Positions 44,769 to 54,609 are shown, counted from the first letter of the stretch. The stretch is DNA of 64,000 bases from Paludibacteraceae bacterium (GCA_017625155.1 JAGALP010000010.1:1-64000), one strand, 5' to 3'. Numbers and translations: made by a program. The notes: generated from the sequence alone by a model not told the origin.

Positions 44769-44984
44769 ATTAGTATGCTTTATGCTGCAAAGGTAGTAAA
44801 AATTTCCGAATTGACAAAGCCCTTTCCATGCATTCTACAAATTCCATGATAATTTGAGTCTTATTCTCCATACTATTGACTGTTATTCTCCACTTTATCA
44901 ACTATCATTCTCCATATTATCAACCATTATATATTTCTCTTTTATCCGACCACCTCCTCCTCGACTTCTTGCTGTTCTTTCCTT

Positions 44985-45046
44985 GTCAATTACGTAGGAT
45001 ATACGTAACATATACGTAGGATATACGTATGATACACGTAAGATAT
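44985..45046 (+). repeat. 11-bp tandem array, five units, after GTCAATT
   Basis: GTCAATT (44985-44991) is followed by five 11-bp units at 44992, 45003, 45014, 45025 and 45036 of the form ACGTA(G/A/T)(G/C)ATA(T/C). Leader word, unit number and period are the same as at 11641-11702, and a pyrimidine tract again precedes it. Confidence 0.85.
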
Positions 45047-45156
45047 AGCAGTTAATAAGCAGAGAACACCCAATCTAACCGCAGCCCAAAGGCGCGTTCA
45101 AAATACTGAAATAGCAAAAAAATCGCTATTTTCTTGCATATCCGCAAATTTTGTTG

Positions 45157-45164
45157 TACCTTTG
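45157..45164 (+). promoter_or_regulatory. promoter -7 box of the TPR/PD40 gene
   Basis: TACCTTTG ends 8 nt before the ATG at 45173, so the leader is at most a few bases. Confidence 0.7.
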
Positions 45165-45172
45165 CAGTTGAT

Positions 45173-46534
45173 ATGCGAAAAATTCTACTTGTCATAGTAT
45201 TCATTATAGGTACATATACGCTATGGGGACAAACGCACCATAGTGCAGACAAATTATTTCAAGCTGGCGACTACGCTGGCGCACAAGAGTCATATTGTGC
45301 TTTGCTCAAAAACTATCCCACAAATCCACTTTACTTATATCGCTACGCGCGATGTGCACAAGAGCAAGGCGATGATACCACTGCGATAAAATACTTCCAT
45401 AAAGCGGGCGATAAGTATATCCTCAAATACTTCTATATGGCAGAAAGTTACATGCGACTTTGGTATATGGACGAAGCAATCGAAGCGTATTCTACCTACC
45501 TCAATAGCCTAAAAGAACCTAATGAAAGAGAACCACATATCAATCAACAAATAGAATATGCAGAAAAAATACAACGCTATCTCAAGCGAGTGGAGCGTGT
45601 GCAAGTGATTGATTCTGTGGAGGTAGCCTTAGATAGTATGCTGCATGTTTGCATCCTGTCCGCTGAAGCAGGAAAACTGTCTTATGACTCTTTGGGAAAT
45701 ACGATTTACACCAACCAACGAGGTGACCGAAAGTTTTGGACTACAACTAAAGATTCCATCAATATCTTAGTTTCCAACCACCGACTTTTGGATGAATGGT
45801 CACAACCCGATACATTGCCTGCCATCATCAACTTCACCGATAATCAATGTGCTCCATATATCCTTAACGATGGTATAACACTCTATTTTGCAGCGAATGA
45901 TACTAACGGATTAGGCAAGCTTGATATCTATGTCGCACGTTACAACATGGCATCCGAGACTTATACTACACCCGAAAATTTAGGCATGCCGTACAACTCA
46001 CCAGCTAATGAATACCTATTCGTTGTGGATGAAATGCGCAGTATTGCCTATTTAGCTACCGATCGCTTTGCTGCTCCAGGGCGAGTACACATCTATACTT
46101 TGGCGCTCCCTGAACAAAAACAGTATTGGCGAAATATACCTACCGACTCTCTTGTCGCATACGGACGATTGGATATTTTCGAACAAGCGTGTTTAGAATC
46201 TTCTACAAAAACTGAATTATTATTCGAAGAAGAAAATACCGATGAAATCGAAGATTTATGCTTCATAATCAACGATTCTACCATATACCATTCTATCAGT
46301 GATTTCCGTCAGCCGAAGGCTAAAGAAAAATATCTTGAATGGAAAAAAGTGGAAAAGCAATATCTTTCCGAACAACAACAATTAAAGCAACTCCGTCTGC
46401 AATATGCTGAAGCAGATGCAGCAACACAAAAAGAATTGACTCCAGCCATTCTGCAACTAGAGAACAACCAGAGTCAATTATCTAAACGTTGTCAAATCCT
46501 CTTAACTGAAATTCGATTAGAGGAAATCAAGTAA
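45173..46534 (+). CDS. exported TPR and PD40/WD40-like repeat protein
   Basis: The 453-residue protein has a signal peptide (ending TLWGQ) and TPR repeats (ADKLFQAGDYAGAQESYCALLKNYPTNPLYLYRYARCAQEQGD and following). A PD40-type beta-propeller segment (APYILNDGITLYFAANDTNGLGKLDIYVARY) comes next, and a C-terminal coiled coil (LEWKKVEKQYLSEQQQLKQLRLQYAEAD). TPR plus PD40 is seen in PorE-like envelope proteins of Bacteroidota, but the OmpA domain of PorE is absent. Function unknown, probably periplasmic scaffold. Confidence 0.75.
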   Translation: MRKILLVIVFIIGTYTLWGQTHHSADKLFQAGDYAGAQESYCALLKNYPTNPLYLYRYARCAQEQGDDTTAIKYFHKAGDKYILKYFYMAESYMRLWYMDEAIEAYSTYLNSLKEPNEREPHINQQIEYAEKIQRYLKRVERVQVIDSVEVALDSMLHVCILSAEAGKLSYDSLGNTIYTNQRGDRKFWTTTKDSINILVSNHRLLDEWSQPDTLPAIINFTDNQCAPYILNDGITLYFAANDTNGLGKLDIYVARYNMASETYTTPENLGMPYNSPANEYLFVVDEMRSIAYLATDRFAAPGRVHIYTLALPEQKQYWRNIPTDSLVAYGRLDIFEQACLESSTKTELLFEEENTDEIEDLCFIINDSTIYHSISDFRQPKAKEKYLEWKKVEKQYLSEQQQLKQLRLQYAEADAATQKELTPAILQLENNQSQLSKRCQILLTEIRLEEIK

Positions 46535-46562
46535 GCATTAGAATACGTTTCTTGCCGTCTAA

Positions 46563-47504
46563 TTAGAGTACGTTGATTTCTTTCAAGATGGCGGTAGTCT
46601 TAGCAACTGCCTCTTCGCTTGCTGCAAACAACGCCTTCTCTGCATCATTTAATTCGATTTCAACGATCTTTTCAATACCGTTCTTACCGATGATACATGG
46701 TACACCGATGGTGATGTCGTTATAACCATACTCACCTTCGAGATAAGCAGAGCAAGGAATCATCTTCTTTTGGTCGTTGATCACGCTATCTGCAACAGCT
46801 GCGGCAGCTGCACCAGGAGCCATCCATGCGCTAGTACCAAGCAAGCCTGTCAATGTAGCACCACCTACCATAGTAGCCTTAGCCACTTCTTCCATCTCCT
46901 CTGCACTAATCATATCGCTAACTGGCATGCCCTTGTAGGTAGCATAGCGAGTCATAGGAATCATAGTGGTATCGCCGTGTCCACCGATCACGAAACCTTC
47001 TACCTCATTAGCATTGCAACCCAACTTTTGGCTCAAGAAATATTTGAATCGGCTGCTATCCAATGCACCACCCATACCAATCACGCGATTGCGTGGCAAA
47101 CCGAGTGCCTTGTAGGTGAGATAAGCCATCGTGTCCATAGGATTAGAAACAACGATGAGAATAGCGTTTGGAGAGTAGGTAAGGATTTGATTAGCAACGC
47201 TTTTTACGATACCAGCATTTACTCCTATCAACTCCTCACGAGTCATACCTGGTTTGCGTGGCAGACCAGAAGTGATAACAACTACGTCTGAGCCTGCGGT
47301 TTGGCTGTAATCATTGGTTACACCTTTTACAACAGTGTCGAAGCCCAAGAGTTGAGCAGTCTGCATGATGTCCATAGCCTTGCCTTCTGCAACGCCTTCT
47401 TTAATGTCGATCAAAACGACTTCGCTGGCTACCTTCTTAACAGCCAACACATTTGCGCACGTAGCACCTACGTTACCTGCGCCTACAACGGTTACTTTTG
47501 ACAT
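46563..47504 (-). CDS. mdh: malate dehydrogenase
   Basis: The enzyme interconverts malate and oxaloacetate with NAD(H). The 313-residue LDH-like type has the NAD motif VVGAGNVGATCANVLA, substrate arginines in GLPRKPGMTREEL, VSNPMDTMAYLTYK, the catalytic histidine in IGGHGDTTMIPM and a QEL-type hinge region. It has its own promoter with a 50-nt leader. In Bacteroidales it works in the reductive branch to succinate. Confidence 0.95.
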   Translation of the reverse strand: MSKVTVVGAGNVGATCANVLAVKKVASEVVLIDIKEGVAEGKAMDIMQTAQLLGFDTVVKGVTNDYSQTAGSDVVVITSGLPRKPGMTREELIGVNAGIVKSVANQILTYSPNAILIVVSNPMDTMAYLTYKALGLPRNRVIGMGGALDSSRFKYFLSQKLGCNANEVEGFVIGGHGDTTMIPMTRYATYKGMPVSDMISAEEMEEVAKATMVGGATLTGLLGTSAWMAPGAAAAAVADSVINDQKKMIPCSAYLEGEYGYNDITIGVPCIIGKNGIEKIVEIELNDAEKALFAASEEAVAKTTAILKEINVL

Positions 47505-47553
47505 AATTTAATTAGATTAGTATTTTAGTTAAATAAAATTGCCAATTAACGCA

Positions 47554-47663
47554 CAAAGGTAGTATATTTTTTGCATATACGCAAATTTTCGAAGATTTTT
47601 GTACAGTAAAAGTGGCAAATATAATTTTATATTTGCATTTTCCGAAAAAAAGTAGTACTTTTG
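47554..47663. promoter_or_regulatory. divergent promoters for mdh (-) and gpmI (+)
   Basis: Minus-strand TACCTTTG is at 47554-47561 and plus-strand TACTTTTG at 47656-47663. Leaders are about 45 nt (mdh) and about 65 nt (gpmI). Confidence 0.7.
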
Positions 47664-47731
47664 CAGTCCGATATTAAAATGCCGAAGTTTGCGGCGAAAA
47701 CAGTGAATAAACGATTAAAAAATATACAACT

Positions 47732-49261
47732 ATGTCAAAAGCATTACTTATGATTCTCGACGGCTGGGGAATCGGAAACAAATCTAAAGCCGATGCAATC
47801 TCTTGCACCCCAACTCCACATTGGGATGCACTTTTGGAGAAATACCCTCATAGCCAACTGCAAGCCAGTGGCGAAAATGTGGGTTTACCAGATGGACAAA
47901 TGGGCAACTCTGAGGTAGGTCACCTCAATATTGGCGCAGGACGCGTGGTATATCAAGACCTCGTGAAGATCAACCGTGCTTGCAAAGATGGCAGCATTCT
48001 GGAGAATCCAGAAATCAAATCTGCTTTCGGTTATGCGAAAGAGACTGGCAGGAAGCTCCATATCATGGGTCTCACCTCCAATGGTGGTGTACACTCTTCT
48101 TTTGACCACCTCTTCTACCTCACTCAAATCGCTAAAACCTACGGATTAGACGGACAAACCTTTATTCACTGCTTTATGGATGGCCGCGATACCGACCCTA
48201 AGTCAGGTCTTGGTTTCATTGACCAACTCCAACAACACTTGGCTACCAGCTGCGGCGAGATCGCTTCTATCCAAGGTCGCTTCTATGTGATGGACCGCGA
48301 TAAACGTTGGGAGCGCGTGAAGGTGGCATACGACTGCCTCGTACATGGCGAAGGTAAAGCATCTGAGGACATGCTCCAAGCCATGCAAGAGAGTTACAAT
48401 GAGGGCGTGACCGACGAGTTCATCAAACCTATCGTTCATGTTCGTGATGGCAAGCCACTCGCTACTATCGAGGAGGGTGATGTAGTGATTTTCTTCAACT
48501 ACCGCAACGACCGCGCGAAAGAGATCACCATCGTGCTTACCCAACAAGACATGCCAGAGCAAGGCATGACTACCATCCCTAACCTGCAATACTACTGCAT
48601 GACCCCATACGACTCTTCGTTCCAAGGCCTGCATGTCCTCTTCCCTAAAGAGAACGTACAAAACACTATGGGCGAGATCGTGTCTAATGCGGGCTTGAAG
48701 CAACTACGTATCGCTGAAACCGAGAAGTTTGCACACGTAACCTTCTTCTTCAACGGCGGCCGCGAGGCAGAGTACCCAGGCGAGGAGCGTATCCTGATTC
48801 CTTCACCAAAGGTAGCTACCTATGACCTCCAACCAGAAATGTCTGCCCCAGAGGTGACAGAGGCACTCTGCGAGGCACTCGACACACAGAAATACGACTA
48901 TATTACCCTCAACTTCGCCAACGGCGACATGGTGGGTCACACAGGCGTATATGCTGCTATCGAGAAGGCAGTCAAAACAATCGATGAATGCGTGGATAAA
49001 GTGGTGAATACTGCTCTCAAGAATGACTACGAGATCATCATTATCGCTGACCACGGCAACTGCGACAACGCTATCAATGCCGATGGTTCGCCTAACACCG
49101 CACACTCTTTGAACCCAGTGCCATTCGTGTATGTGAGCAAGGACCACACCGACGCACAACTCGAAGACGGTATCCTCGCCGACGTGGCTCCATCCCTCTG
49201 CCACATCCTCGGCGTAGAGCAACCAAAAGAAATGACTGGACATAACTTGATTAAGAATTAA
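47732..49261 (+). CDS. gpmI: 2,3-bisphosphoglycerate-independent phosphoglycerate mutase
   Basis: The Mn-dependent enzyme interconverts 3- and 2-phosphoglycerate in glycolysis. The 509-residue protein has the alkaline-phosphatase fold: [11 protein letters not shown] with metal Asp, the phosphoserine in [13 protein letters not shown], and metal sites in [21 protein letters not shown] and [10 protein letters not shown]. The codon use is C-rich, as expected for a highly expressed gene. It ends 5 bp before ychF. Confidence 0.96.
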   Translation: MSKALLMILDGWGIGNKSKADAISCTPTPHWDALLEKYPHSQLQASGENVGLPDGQMGNSEVGHLNIGAGRVVYQDLVKINRACKDGSILENPEIKSAFGYAKETGRKLHIMGLTSNGGVHSSFDHLFYLTQIAKTYGLDGQTFIHCFMDGRDTDPKSGLGFIDQLQQHLATSCGEIASIQGRFYVMDRDKRWERVKVAYDCLVHGEGKASEDMLQAMQESYNEGVTDEFIKPIVHVRDGKPLATIEEGDVVIFFNYRNDRAKEITIVLTQQDMPEQGMTTIPNLQYYCMTPYDSSFQGLHVLFPKENVQNTMGEIVSNAGLKQLRIAETEKFAHVTFFFNGGREAEYPGEERILIPSPKVATYDLQPEMSAPEVTEALCEALDTQKYDYITLNFANGDMVGHTGVYAAIEKAVKTIDECVDKVVNTALKNDYEIIIIADHGNCDNAINADGSPNTAHSLNPVPFVYVSKDHTDAQLEDGILADVAPSLCHILGVEQPKEMTGHNLIKN

Positions 49262-49266
49262 GGATT

Positions 49267-50373
49267 ATGGCGTTACAATGTGGTATCGTTGGTCTGCCTA
49301 ATGTCGGCAAATCGACCCTCTTCAACTGCTTGAGCAACGCCAAGGCGCAATCGGCTAACTTCCCTTTCTGTACGATTGAACCCAACGTAGGCGTTATCAC
49401 CGTACCCGATGAGCGACTCATCAAGCTCGGCGAACTCTGCAAACCCGAACGCGGAGTGATCCCAACCACCGTTGAAATCGTGGATATTGCGGGATTGGTG
49501 AAAGGTGCAAGCAAAGGCGAAGGACTTGGTAATAAGTTCTTGGCTAACATCCGCGAGACGGATGCTATCATCCATGTGCTCCGTTGCTTCGATGATGAGA
49601 ACGTAGTACACGTGGACGGCTCTGTGGACCCTATCCGCGATAAAGATATCATCGATGCCGAGCTCCAACTCAAGGACCTTGAGACGGTGGAGTCGCGCAT
49701 TCAAAAAATTGAGAAACAAGTGCGCGTGGGTGGCGACAAACAAGCCAAAGTGGCACTCGATGTACTCCTCAAGTACCGTGAAGCCCTCTCACAAGGCCGT
49801 TCTGCTCGCACTGTGGAACTAGTGAATAAGGACGAGGAGCAAGTGGCAAAGGAGACGATGCTCCTCACCAGCAAACCAGTGCTCTATGTCTGCAACGTGG
49901 ACGAGAACTCTGCGGTTAATGGCAATGCTTATGTGGAGCAAGTGCGCGAAGCGGTGAAAGAAGAGAACGCACAAGTGCTGGTTGTGGCTGCTAAGATCGA
50001 GAGCGAGATTGCCGAATTTGAGACCTATGAAGAGCGTCAGATGTTCCTCGATGAAATCGGGCTTTCCGAGTCAGGCGTGAGCCGTTTGATTAAGGCAGCA
50101 TACGCACTGCTCGACCTCCGCACTTTCCTCACCGCAGGTAGCGACGAGGTACGTGCTTGGACCTTCCGTGCTGGCAGCAAAGCACCTCAATGTGCAGGAG
50201 TTATCCACACCGATTTTGAGCGTGGCTTCATTCGTGCAGAGGTGATAAAGTATGAGGATTATATCGCACTCGGTGGCGAGTCCGCTTGCCGTGCAGCAGG
50301 TAAATTGGGCATCGAAGGCAAAGAATACGTCGTGCAAGATGGCGACATCATGCACTTCTTGTTTAATGTGTAA
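49267..50373 (+). CDS. ychF: redox-regulated ATPase YchF
   Basis: YchF (OLA1) is an ATP-preferring member of the Obg GTPase group that associates with ribosomes. The 368-residue protein has the G1 loop GLPNVGKST, switch [12 protein letters not shown]3 [10 protein letters not shown], the altered specificity motif NVDE and the C-terminal TGS-like domain ([15 protein letters not shown] ... [27 protein letters not shown]). It probably shares the gpmI transcript. Confidence 0.96.
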   Translation: MALQCGIVGLPNVGKSTLFNCLSNAKAQSANFPFCTIEPNVGVITVPDERLIKLGELCKPERGVIPTTVEIVDIAGLVKGASKGEGLGNKFLANIRETDAIIHVLRCFDDENVVHVDGSVDPIRDKDIIDAELQLKDLETVESRIQKIEKQVRVGGDKQAKVALDVLLKYREALSQGRSARTVELVNKDEEQVAKETMLLTSKPVLYVCNVDENSAVNGNAYVEQVREAVKEENAQVLVVAAKIESEIAEFETYEERQMFLDEIGLSESGVSRLIKAAYALLDLRTFLTAGSDEVRAWTFRAGSKAPQCAGVIHTDFERGFIRAEVIKYEDYIALGGESACRAAGKLGIEGKEYVVQDGDIMHFLFNV

Positions 50374-50385
50374 TTGAAATTAACG

Positions 50386-50490
50386 TTACATGTCCTTCGG
50401 ACGTTACATGTCTTCGACGTTGTTAGGTTATATGCCCTTCGGGCGTTAGTAACACAAATAACGCGAAGCAGATAACGTGAGCAAAGCGAA
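50386..50490. repeat. word-plus-palindrome spacer repeat with UUCG-type hairpins
   Basis: CGTTACATG-type words alternate with three mini-palindromes: GTCCTTCGGAC, GTCTTCGAC and GCCCTTCGGGC. Two of these would form C(UUCG)G tetraloop hairpins in the RNA. They fill the gap between ychF and the antiporter gene. Confidence 0.65.
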
Positions 50491-50496
50491 TAAAAA

Positions 50497-51576
50497 ATGT
50501 TTGATTTCTTAAATAACTGGCTCGCCACTGGCGGATTTTGGGTAGCAGTACCACTGATTATTGTGGGCTGTGCAGCCCTTATCAAGGGTGCAGACTTCCT
50601 CGTGGATGGTGCTTCGGGTCTGGCAAAGAAATATGGCGTCAGCGATATCGTGATTGGTCTGACCGTCGTGGCCTTCGGTACCAGTATGCCCGAGTTTGTG
50701 GTAAACATGGTGGCAGTAGGACAAGGAAGTACCGAGATTGCCATTACCAACGTCCTCGGAAGTAATATTATCAACACCTTTGTCATCTTGGGTTGTACGG
50801 CACTAATATTCCCGATTTCATCGCAAAAAACCACTCGCCGATTTGACATACCTTTCAGTATGTTGGCAGCTCTATTGGTCTTGCTATTTGCGGTGTACAA
50901 TAGTCCGTCGTGGTTGCAAATAGAGCATTTGTTCAATATGAACATCACTCAACCATCGATTAACGATTTGGGCTCTCTTAACCTCGGACAAGGTAAAGCA
51001 GGATTCATCTCGGGTGTAGGTGGCAGTATCCTGCTCATCTTCTTCCTCATCTTCCTTTGGCATAACTTCAAAGGTATTGGTAGTGCCCCACAAACGGAGA
51101 GTAACGAGGGCTACAAACCCATGTCTGCCAAACGTGCATTGGCATTGATTCTCGGCGGACTGGTGGGCTTGGTTGTCGGAGGTGAGTTGATAGTCAAGAG
51201 TGCTACTTCTATTGCACACTCCTTGGGTGTGAGCGATGCGATTATCGGTCTTACCGTTGTAGCGTTGGGTACATCATTACCCGAACTGGCAACCTCTTGT
51301 ATGGCAGCATTCAAAAAGAACTGCGATATTGCGTTAGGTAATGTGATAGGTAGCAATATCTTCAATATCTTCTTTATCCTCGGTACGAGCGCATGCGTCA
51401 AAGCATTGCCTGGCTACCACGGACTGGAGATAGATGCGTTGATGGCAGCTTTGGGTAGTGTCTTCGTGATGCTCTTCGTCTATCTCACCAAGAAACATGA
51501 GATTAAGCGTTGGCACGGAGCCATCCTTCTTCTCACCTATGCCGCTTATCTCACCTATCGAATCATAACCCTCTAA
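50497..51576 (+). CDS. calcium/sodium antiporter (CaCA family, YrbG-like)
   Basis: The 359-residue membrane protein shows the inverted duplication of the Ca2+/cation antiporter family. Alpha repeat 1 is GVSDIVIGLTVVAFGTSMPEF and alpha repeat 2 is GVSDAIIGLTVVALGTSLPEL; each holds the ion-binding glutamate in GTSxPE. About ten transmembrane helices are seen with a short central loop. It exchanges Ca2+ or other cations for Na+ or H+. The ZIP transporter gene follows after 41 bp. Confidence 0.93.
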   Translation: MFDFLNNWLATGGFWVAVPLIIVGCAALIKGADFLVDGASGLAKKYGVSDIVIGLTVVAFGTSMPEFVVNMVAVGQGSTEIAITNVLGSNIINTFVILGCTALIFPISSQKTTRRFDIPFSMLAALLVLLFAVYNSPSWLQIEHLFNMNITQPSINDLGSLNLGQGKAGFISGVGGSILLIFFLIFLWHNFKGIGSAPQTESNEGYKPMSAKRALALILGGLVGLVVGGELIVKSATSIAHSLGVSDAIIGLTVVALGTSLPELATSCMAAFKKNCDIALGNVIGSNIFNIFFILGTSACVKALPGYHGLEIDALMAALGSVFVMLFVYLTKKHEIKRWHGAILLLTYAAYLTYRIITL

Positions 51577-51617
51577 CCACTAAACAGTAGCGAAGCGTCC
51601 ACTAAACACTAAACACA

Positions 51618-52391
51618 ATGACTCCAATCCTCCTACTCCCGTTCTTAGGCACAGCACTTGGTGCAGCAATGGTATTCTTGCTACGTGGCAAGATGAGCGA
51701 CCTGCTGCGTAAGTTGCTTTTGGGCTTTGCATCAGGCGTGATGGTAGCAGCATCGGTTTGGTCACTGCTTATTCCCAGTCTAGAGATGGCGGCTGAAAAT
51801 GGTGGCATCACGTGGCTACCTGCTGCAGTAGGGTTTGTATTAGGAATACTCTTTCTTTTACTACTTGATACCCTTATCCCCCACTTGCATATCGGAGCAG
51901 ACAAGCCAGAAGGTTTGACACGCAACTGCCAATGGAAGCGCACTACGATGCTCTCTGTGGCAGTCACCCTGCACAATATCCCCGAGGGTATGGCAGTAGG
52001 AGTGATACTCGCCAGTGCTATGGCAGAGGGTAGCACTATCCCTATGTCCGCAGCATGGGCTTTGGCAATCGGTATTGCCATACAGAACTTCCCCGAAGGT
52101 GCCATCCTCTCCATGCCTCTCCACTCCGAAGGAATGGGCAAGGGCAAGGCCTTTGCGATTGGCGCATTATCGGGTATAGTAGAGCCCATAGCCAGCCTAC
52201 TCACAATCTTACTAATCAGTTTCATCTCCCCTGCCTTGCCTTATTTATTGGCTTTCGCTGCGGGAGCGATGATGTACGTGGTAATCGAAGAACTTATCCC
52301 TGAAGCGCAAGCCGAACCACACAGCAATATCCCTACACTTGGTTTTACTGTGGGCTTTGTATTAATGATGATTTTAGATTACGCACTATAA
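51618..52391 (+). CDS. ZIP-family metal transporter (GufA/ZIP11-like)
   Basis: The 257-residue protein has eight hydrophobic segments. The paired metal-site motifs HNIPEGMAVGV (helix 4) and QNFPEGAILSMP (helix 5) place it in the ZIP family, closest to the prokaryotic GufA/ZIP11 type, which takes up Zn2+ and related divalent metals. The extra VIEELIPEA segment near the C-terminus is also typical. It probably forms an operon with the CaCA antiporter gene. Confidence 0.9.
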   Translation: MTPILLLPFLGTALGAAMVFLLRGKMSDLLRKLLLGFASGVMVAASVWSLLIPSLEMAAENGGITWLPAAVGFVLGILFLLLLDTLIPHLHIGADKPEGLTRNCQWKRTTMLSVAVTLHNIPEGMAVGVILASAMAEGSTIPMSAAWALAIGIAIQNFPEGAILSMPLHSEGMGKGKAFAIGALSGIVEPIASLLTILLISFISPALPYLLAFAAGAMMYVVIEELIPEAQAEPHSNIPTLGFTVGFVLMMILDYAL

Positions 52392-52411
52392 TGGTGCTGT
52401 TGGTAGAATAA

Positions 52412-52440
52412 AAAATGAGCGATACCGCTCATTTTTTTTA
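52412..52440. terminator. bidirectional terminator AAAATGAGCG/CGCTCATTTT
   Basis: Ten-base-pair arms with a four-base loop, A-run on the left and T-run on the right, lie between the convergent ZIP and plsC genes. The plsC stop codon lies in the T-run. Confidence 0.9.
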
Positions 52441-53148
52441 TTTCAATCCTGCCTCTACTTGTTGCTTAAGACAAGCCATTGCTTCATTGATATCCTCAAA
52501 TTGGCTAATATCAACAGGCTTACCTATATGTAATTGCACGCGCGCGCGAGGCGACACATAAAATTGATGACGTGGCATAGCATCAAAGAACCCGCTTAAT
52601 GATAAAGGAACTACTGGCAATTCCATATCCATGGCGATTTTAAATGCTCCTTGCTTAAAACGTCCCATTTCACCAGTCTTAGTACGTGTGCCTTCAGGAA
52701 AAATCACAGTACTAATACCATCGTGTAGTTGTGCCTTGATATACTTCAAACTATCCATCGCTGCGCGAGGATTACTACGATCCACAAAAATGTGACCTGC
52801 TACAGCACAGGCAGTACCTACAAAAGGTATCTTACGCAATTCTTTTTTCATCAACCATTTGAAGTTATTGGGCAACCAACCATATACTGCAAATACATCC
52901 AAGAATGATTGATGATTAGCTACAAATACGTACGACTGCTTAGGATCTACATTCTCTCGACCTGTCACTTCAATAGGTACTAATAATAGCCATAGAACGC
53001 TACGTGACCAAAACACCTGTACGGTACGAGGCAACTTGCCATTTCTCCAAGGAAAACAAATAATAGTAAGCAATGCTGTAAATAGTGTTACTACAATTAT
53101 CAAGGGGAATCCTATCAAATATTGGTATAAAATGTATAATACTTTCAT
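52438..53148 (-). CDS. plsC: 1-acyl-sn-glycerol-3-phosphate acyltransferase
   Basis: PlsC acylates lysophosphatidic acid to phosphatidic acid in membrane lipid synthesis. The 236-residue protein has an N-terminal membrane segment and the acyltransferase motifs NHQSFLD (motif I), FVDRSNPRAA (motif II region), FPEGTRTKTG (motif III) and VVPLSLSG (motif IV). It begins 18 bp after the pfkB-type kinase gene and shares its promoter. Confidence 0.92.
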   Translation of the reverse strand: MKVLYILYQYLIGFPLIIVVTLFTALLTIICFPWRNGKLPRTVQVFWSRSVLWLLLVPIEVTGRENVDPKQSYVFVANHQSFLDVFAVYGWLPNNFKWLMKKELRKIPFVGTACAVAGHIFVDRSNPRAAMDSLKYIKAQLHDGISTVIFPEGTRTKTGEMGRFKQGAFKIAMDMELPVVPLSLSGFFDAMPRHQFYVSPRARVQLHIGKPVDISQFEDINEAMACLKQQVEAGLK

Positions 53149-53166
53149 ATTGTAAATGTATTAAAA

Positions 53167-54165
53167 TTAAAATTTCAGTTTATGCATAAATCCACGATAG
53201 AGTGCGCAAATACGACGAATTTCATCCCAAGTTTCTTCTGGAAGTTTTGTTCCTACAATTTCCACTACACGTCCTGCAGCTATAGTACCTATTTCGCCAC
53301 AGCGACGAAGATCAAATCCATCAGAGATAGCATGTAAGAATCCTCCTGCATATAAGTCGCCAGCTCCTGTTGAATCAAGGCAATTTGAGGTGATAGCACC
53401 AATATGATGTATTTGATTGCCTTGACGCACGTATGATCCACGTTTCCCCACTTTTACTATTGCAATATCGCATTGCTCAGATATATTTGCTACCGACTCT
53501 TCTGGATTGAGATGAGTATATGCGAAAGACTCATCTTCATTTGCAAAGACGATATCTACATATTTATAGACAAGTTCTTTGAGAAATTGATGGTTTTCGT
53601 TCACCACATTGTAACTGGCTAAATCTAATGATACAGTACATCCTTGCTCTTTTGCCGTACGAAGGGCTTTCTCAATCAGGTCATGATCTTGTACCAAATA
53701 GCCTTCTACGTGGCAAATATCATATCCTATGAATGCCTCTTTGCGAATATCCTCTGCCTTTAAGTCTGCTGCGGCTCCCAAATAGGTGCAGAAAGTACGT
53801 TCGCCATCAGGAGTGATTAGTACCACACAACAGCCTGACATCAATGAAGATGTAAGCAGATGAGGTTTTACATTGTTTTTGATTAAATCTTCACGATAAA
53901 ATTTGCCTACTTCATCGTTTCCAATTTTGCCAATAAATGCAGCTTTACCACCAAGTTGTGCAATGGTGGCTACCGTATTAGAGGCACTACCTCCTGCTAC
54001 AAGATGTTTGCGCACAGAGATAAATCGTGTTTGGATGCGTTCCAATTGTTCAGCATCAATAAGATTCATACTGCCTTTTGGGAATCCTATCTCACGAAGA
54101 TCTCCTTCCGACACTTGTAGCAAAATGTCGGTTAAAGCATTTCCTAAACCTAAAACTCGTTTCAT
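53167..54165 (-). CDS. PfkB-family carbohydrate/nucleoside kinase
   Basis: The 332-residue ribokinase-fold protein has the N-terminal GNALTDILLQV and GGSASNTVATIAQLGG substrate loop and the C-terminal anion hole/catalytic motif DSTGAGDLYAGGFLHA. The layout resembles adenosine kinase or the family of sugar kinases annotated only as PfkB in Bacteroidales. The substrate cannot be fixed from sequence. The promoter is TATCTTTG on the minus strand at 54240-54247. Confidence 0.88.
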   Translation of the reverse strand: MKRVLGLGNALTDILLQVSEGDLREIGFPKGSMNLIDAEQLERIQTRFISVRKHLVAGGSASNTVATIAQLGGKAAFIGKIGNDEVGKFYREDLIKNNVKPHLLTSSLMSGCCVVLITPDGERTFCTYLGAAADLKAEDIRKEAFIGYDICHVEGYLVQDHDLIEKALRTAKEQGCTVSLDLASYNVVNENHQFLKELVYKYVDIVFANEDESFAYTHLNPEESVANISEQCDIAIVKVGKRGSYVRQGNQIHHIGAITSNCLDSTGAGDLYAGGFLHAISDGFDLRRCGEIGTIAAGRVVEIVGTKLPEETWDEIRRICALYRGFMHKLKF

Positions 54166-54239
54166 TTGTATTTTGGATTAAAATTTGCTATTTTGGGGGC
54201 AAAAATGCATGATTTTTGGGGTAAAATCAAAATTTTCTG

Positions 54240-54247
54240 CAAAGATA
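54240..54247 (-). promoter_or_regulatory. pfkB-type kinase promoter -7 box
   Basis: The minus strand reads TATCTTTG, about 75 nt before the ATG at 54165. Confidence 0.6.
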
Positions 54248-54291
54248 GTAATTTTTTTTCAAAAAAACTTGCTCATATCAAAAAAAAGCAG

Positions 54292-54299
54292 TACTTTTG
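54292..54299 (+). promoter_or_regulatory. tRNA-Asn promoter -7 box
   Basis: TACTTTTG lies about 45 bp before the mature tRNA 5' end. Confidence 0.65.
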
Positions 54300-54343
54300 C
54301 ACCCGATTTCGAAAACAGAGTGTTTTTTGAGGTCAAAAATACT

Positions 54344-54417
54344 GCTTCCTTAGCTCAGTCGGTTAGAGCATCTGACTGTTAATCAGGGGGTCCAAGGTTC
54401 AAGTCCTTGAGGGAGCG
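54344..54417 (+). tRNA. tRNA-Asn (anticodon GTT)
   Basis: The cloverleaf is complete: acceptor arms GCTTCCT and AGGGAGC (one G-U), D-arm GCTC/GAGC, anticodon stem TCTGA/TCAGG with loop CTGTTAA, variable GGGTC, and T-arm CAAGG/CCTTG with loop TTCAAGT. The discriminator is G. The CCA end is not encoded. The tRNA is a single-gene unit and no integrase or duplicated 3' end is visible next to it. Confidence 0.96.
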
Positions 54418-54420
54418 CGA

Positions 54421-54455
54421 GTGTGATGATTGTTAGGAATTATCACACTTTTTTT
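54421..54455 (+). terminator. tRNA-Asn terminator
   Basis: GTGTGAT and ATCACAC arms with a 14-base loop are followed by seven T residues. Confidence 0.8.
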
Positions 54456-54601
54456 ATATACAATCCTAATTTAAAATAAACTAAAAAGTGTCACGATTTA
54501 GGATAAGTAGGTAGAGCTTTTATAGGATTTTTAGTAAGCAAAGGAATTTAAAATGGTACGGAAATATTTTTATATAGTTTTGTTAGGTCATTTTTTTTTT
54601 G

Positions 54602-54609
54602 TACCTTTG
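54602..54609 (+). promoter_or_regulatory. rRNA methyltransferase promoter -7 box
   Basis: TACCTTTG follows a long T-tract, with a 50-nt AT-rich leader before the ATG at 54667. Confidence 0.7.

Larger units (their letters stand above)
44769..45172. other. 404-bp divergent intergenic region with two tandem repeats
   Basis: It holds the ldcA promoter box (TACCTTTG on the minus strand, 44788-44795), three copies of a 22-bp unit with TATTCTCC/CATTCTCC at 44863, 44885 and 44907, an 11-bp array at 44992-45046 and the TPR-gene promoter (TACCTTTG, 45157-45164). No gene is seen. Confidence 0.75.

Noticed and set aside
44985..45046. 11-bp arrays as CRISPR remnants
   Set aside because: Units are contiguous with no spacers, too short for CRISPR repeats, and no cas genes are present.
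54344..54417. tRNA-Asn as an integration site for a mobile element
   Set aside because: No integrase, no direct repeat of the tRNA 3' end and only housekeeping genes follow.
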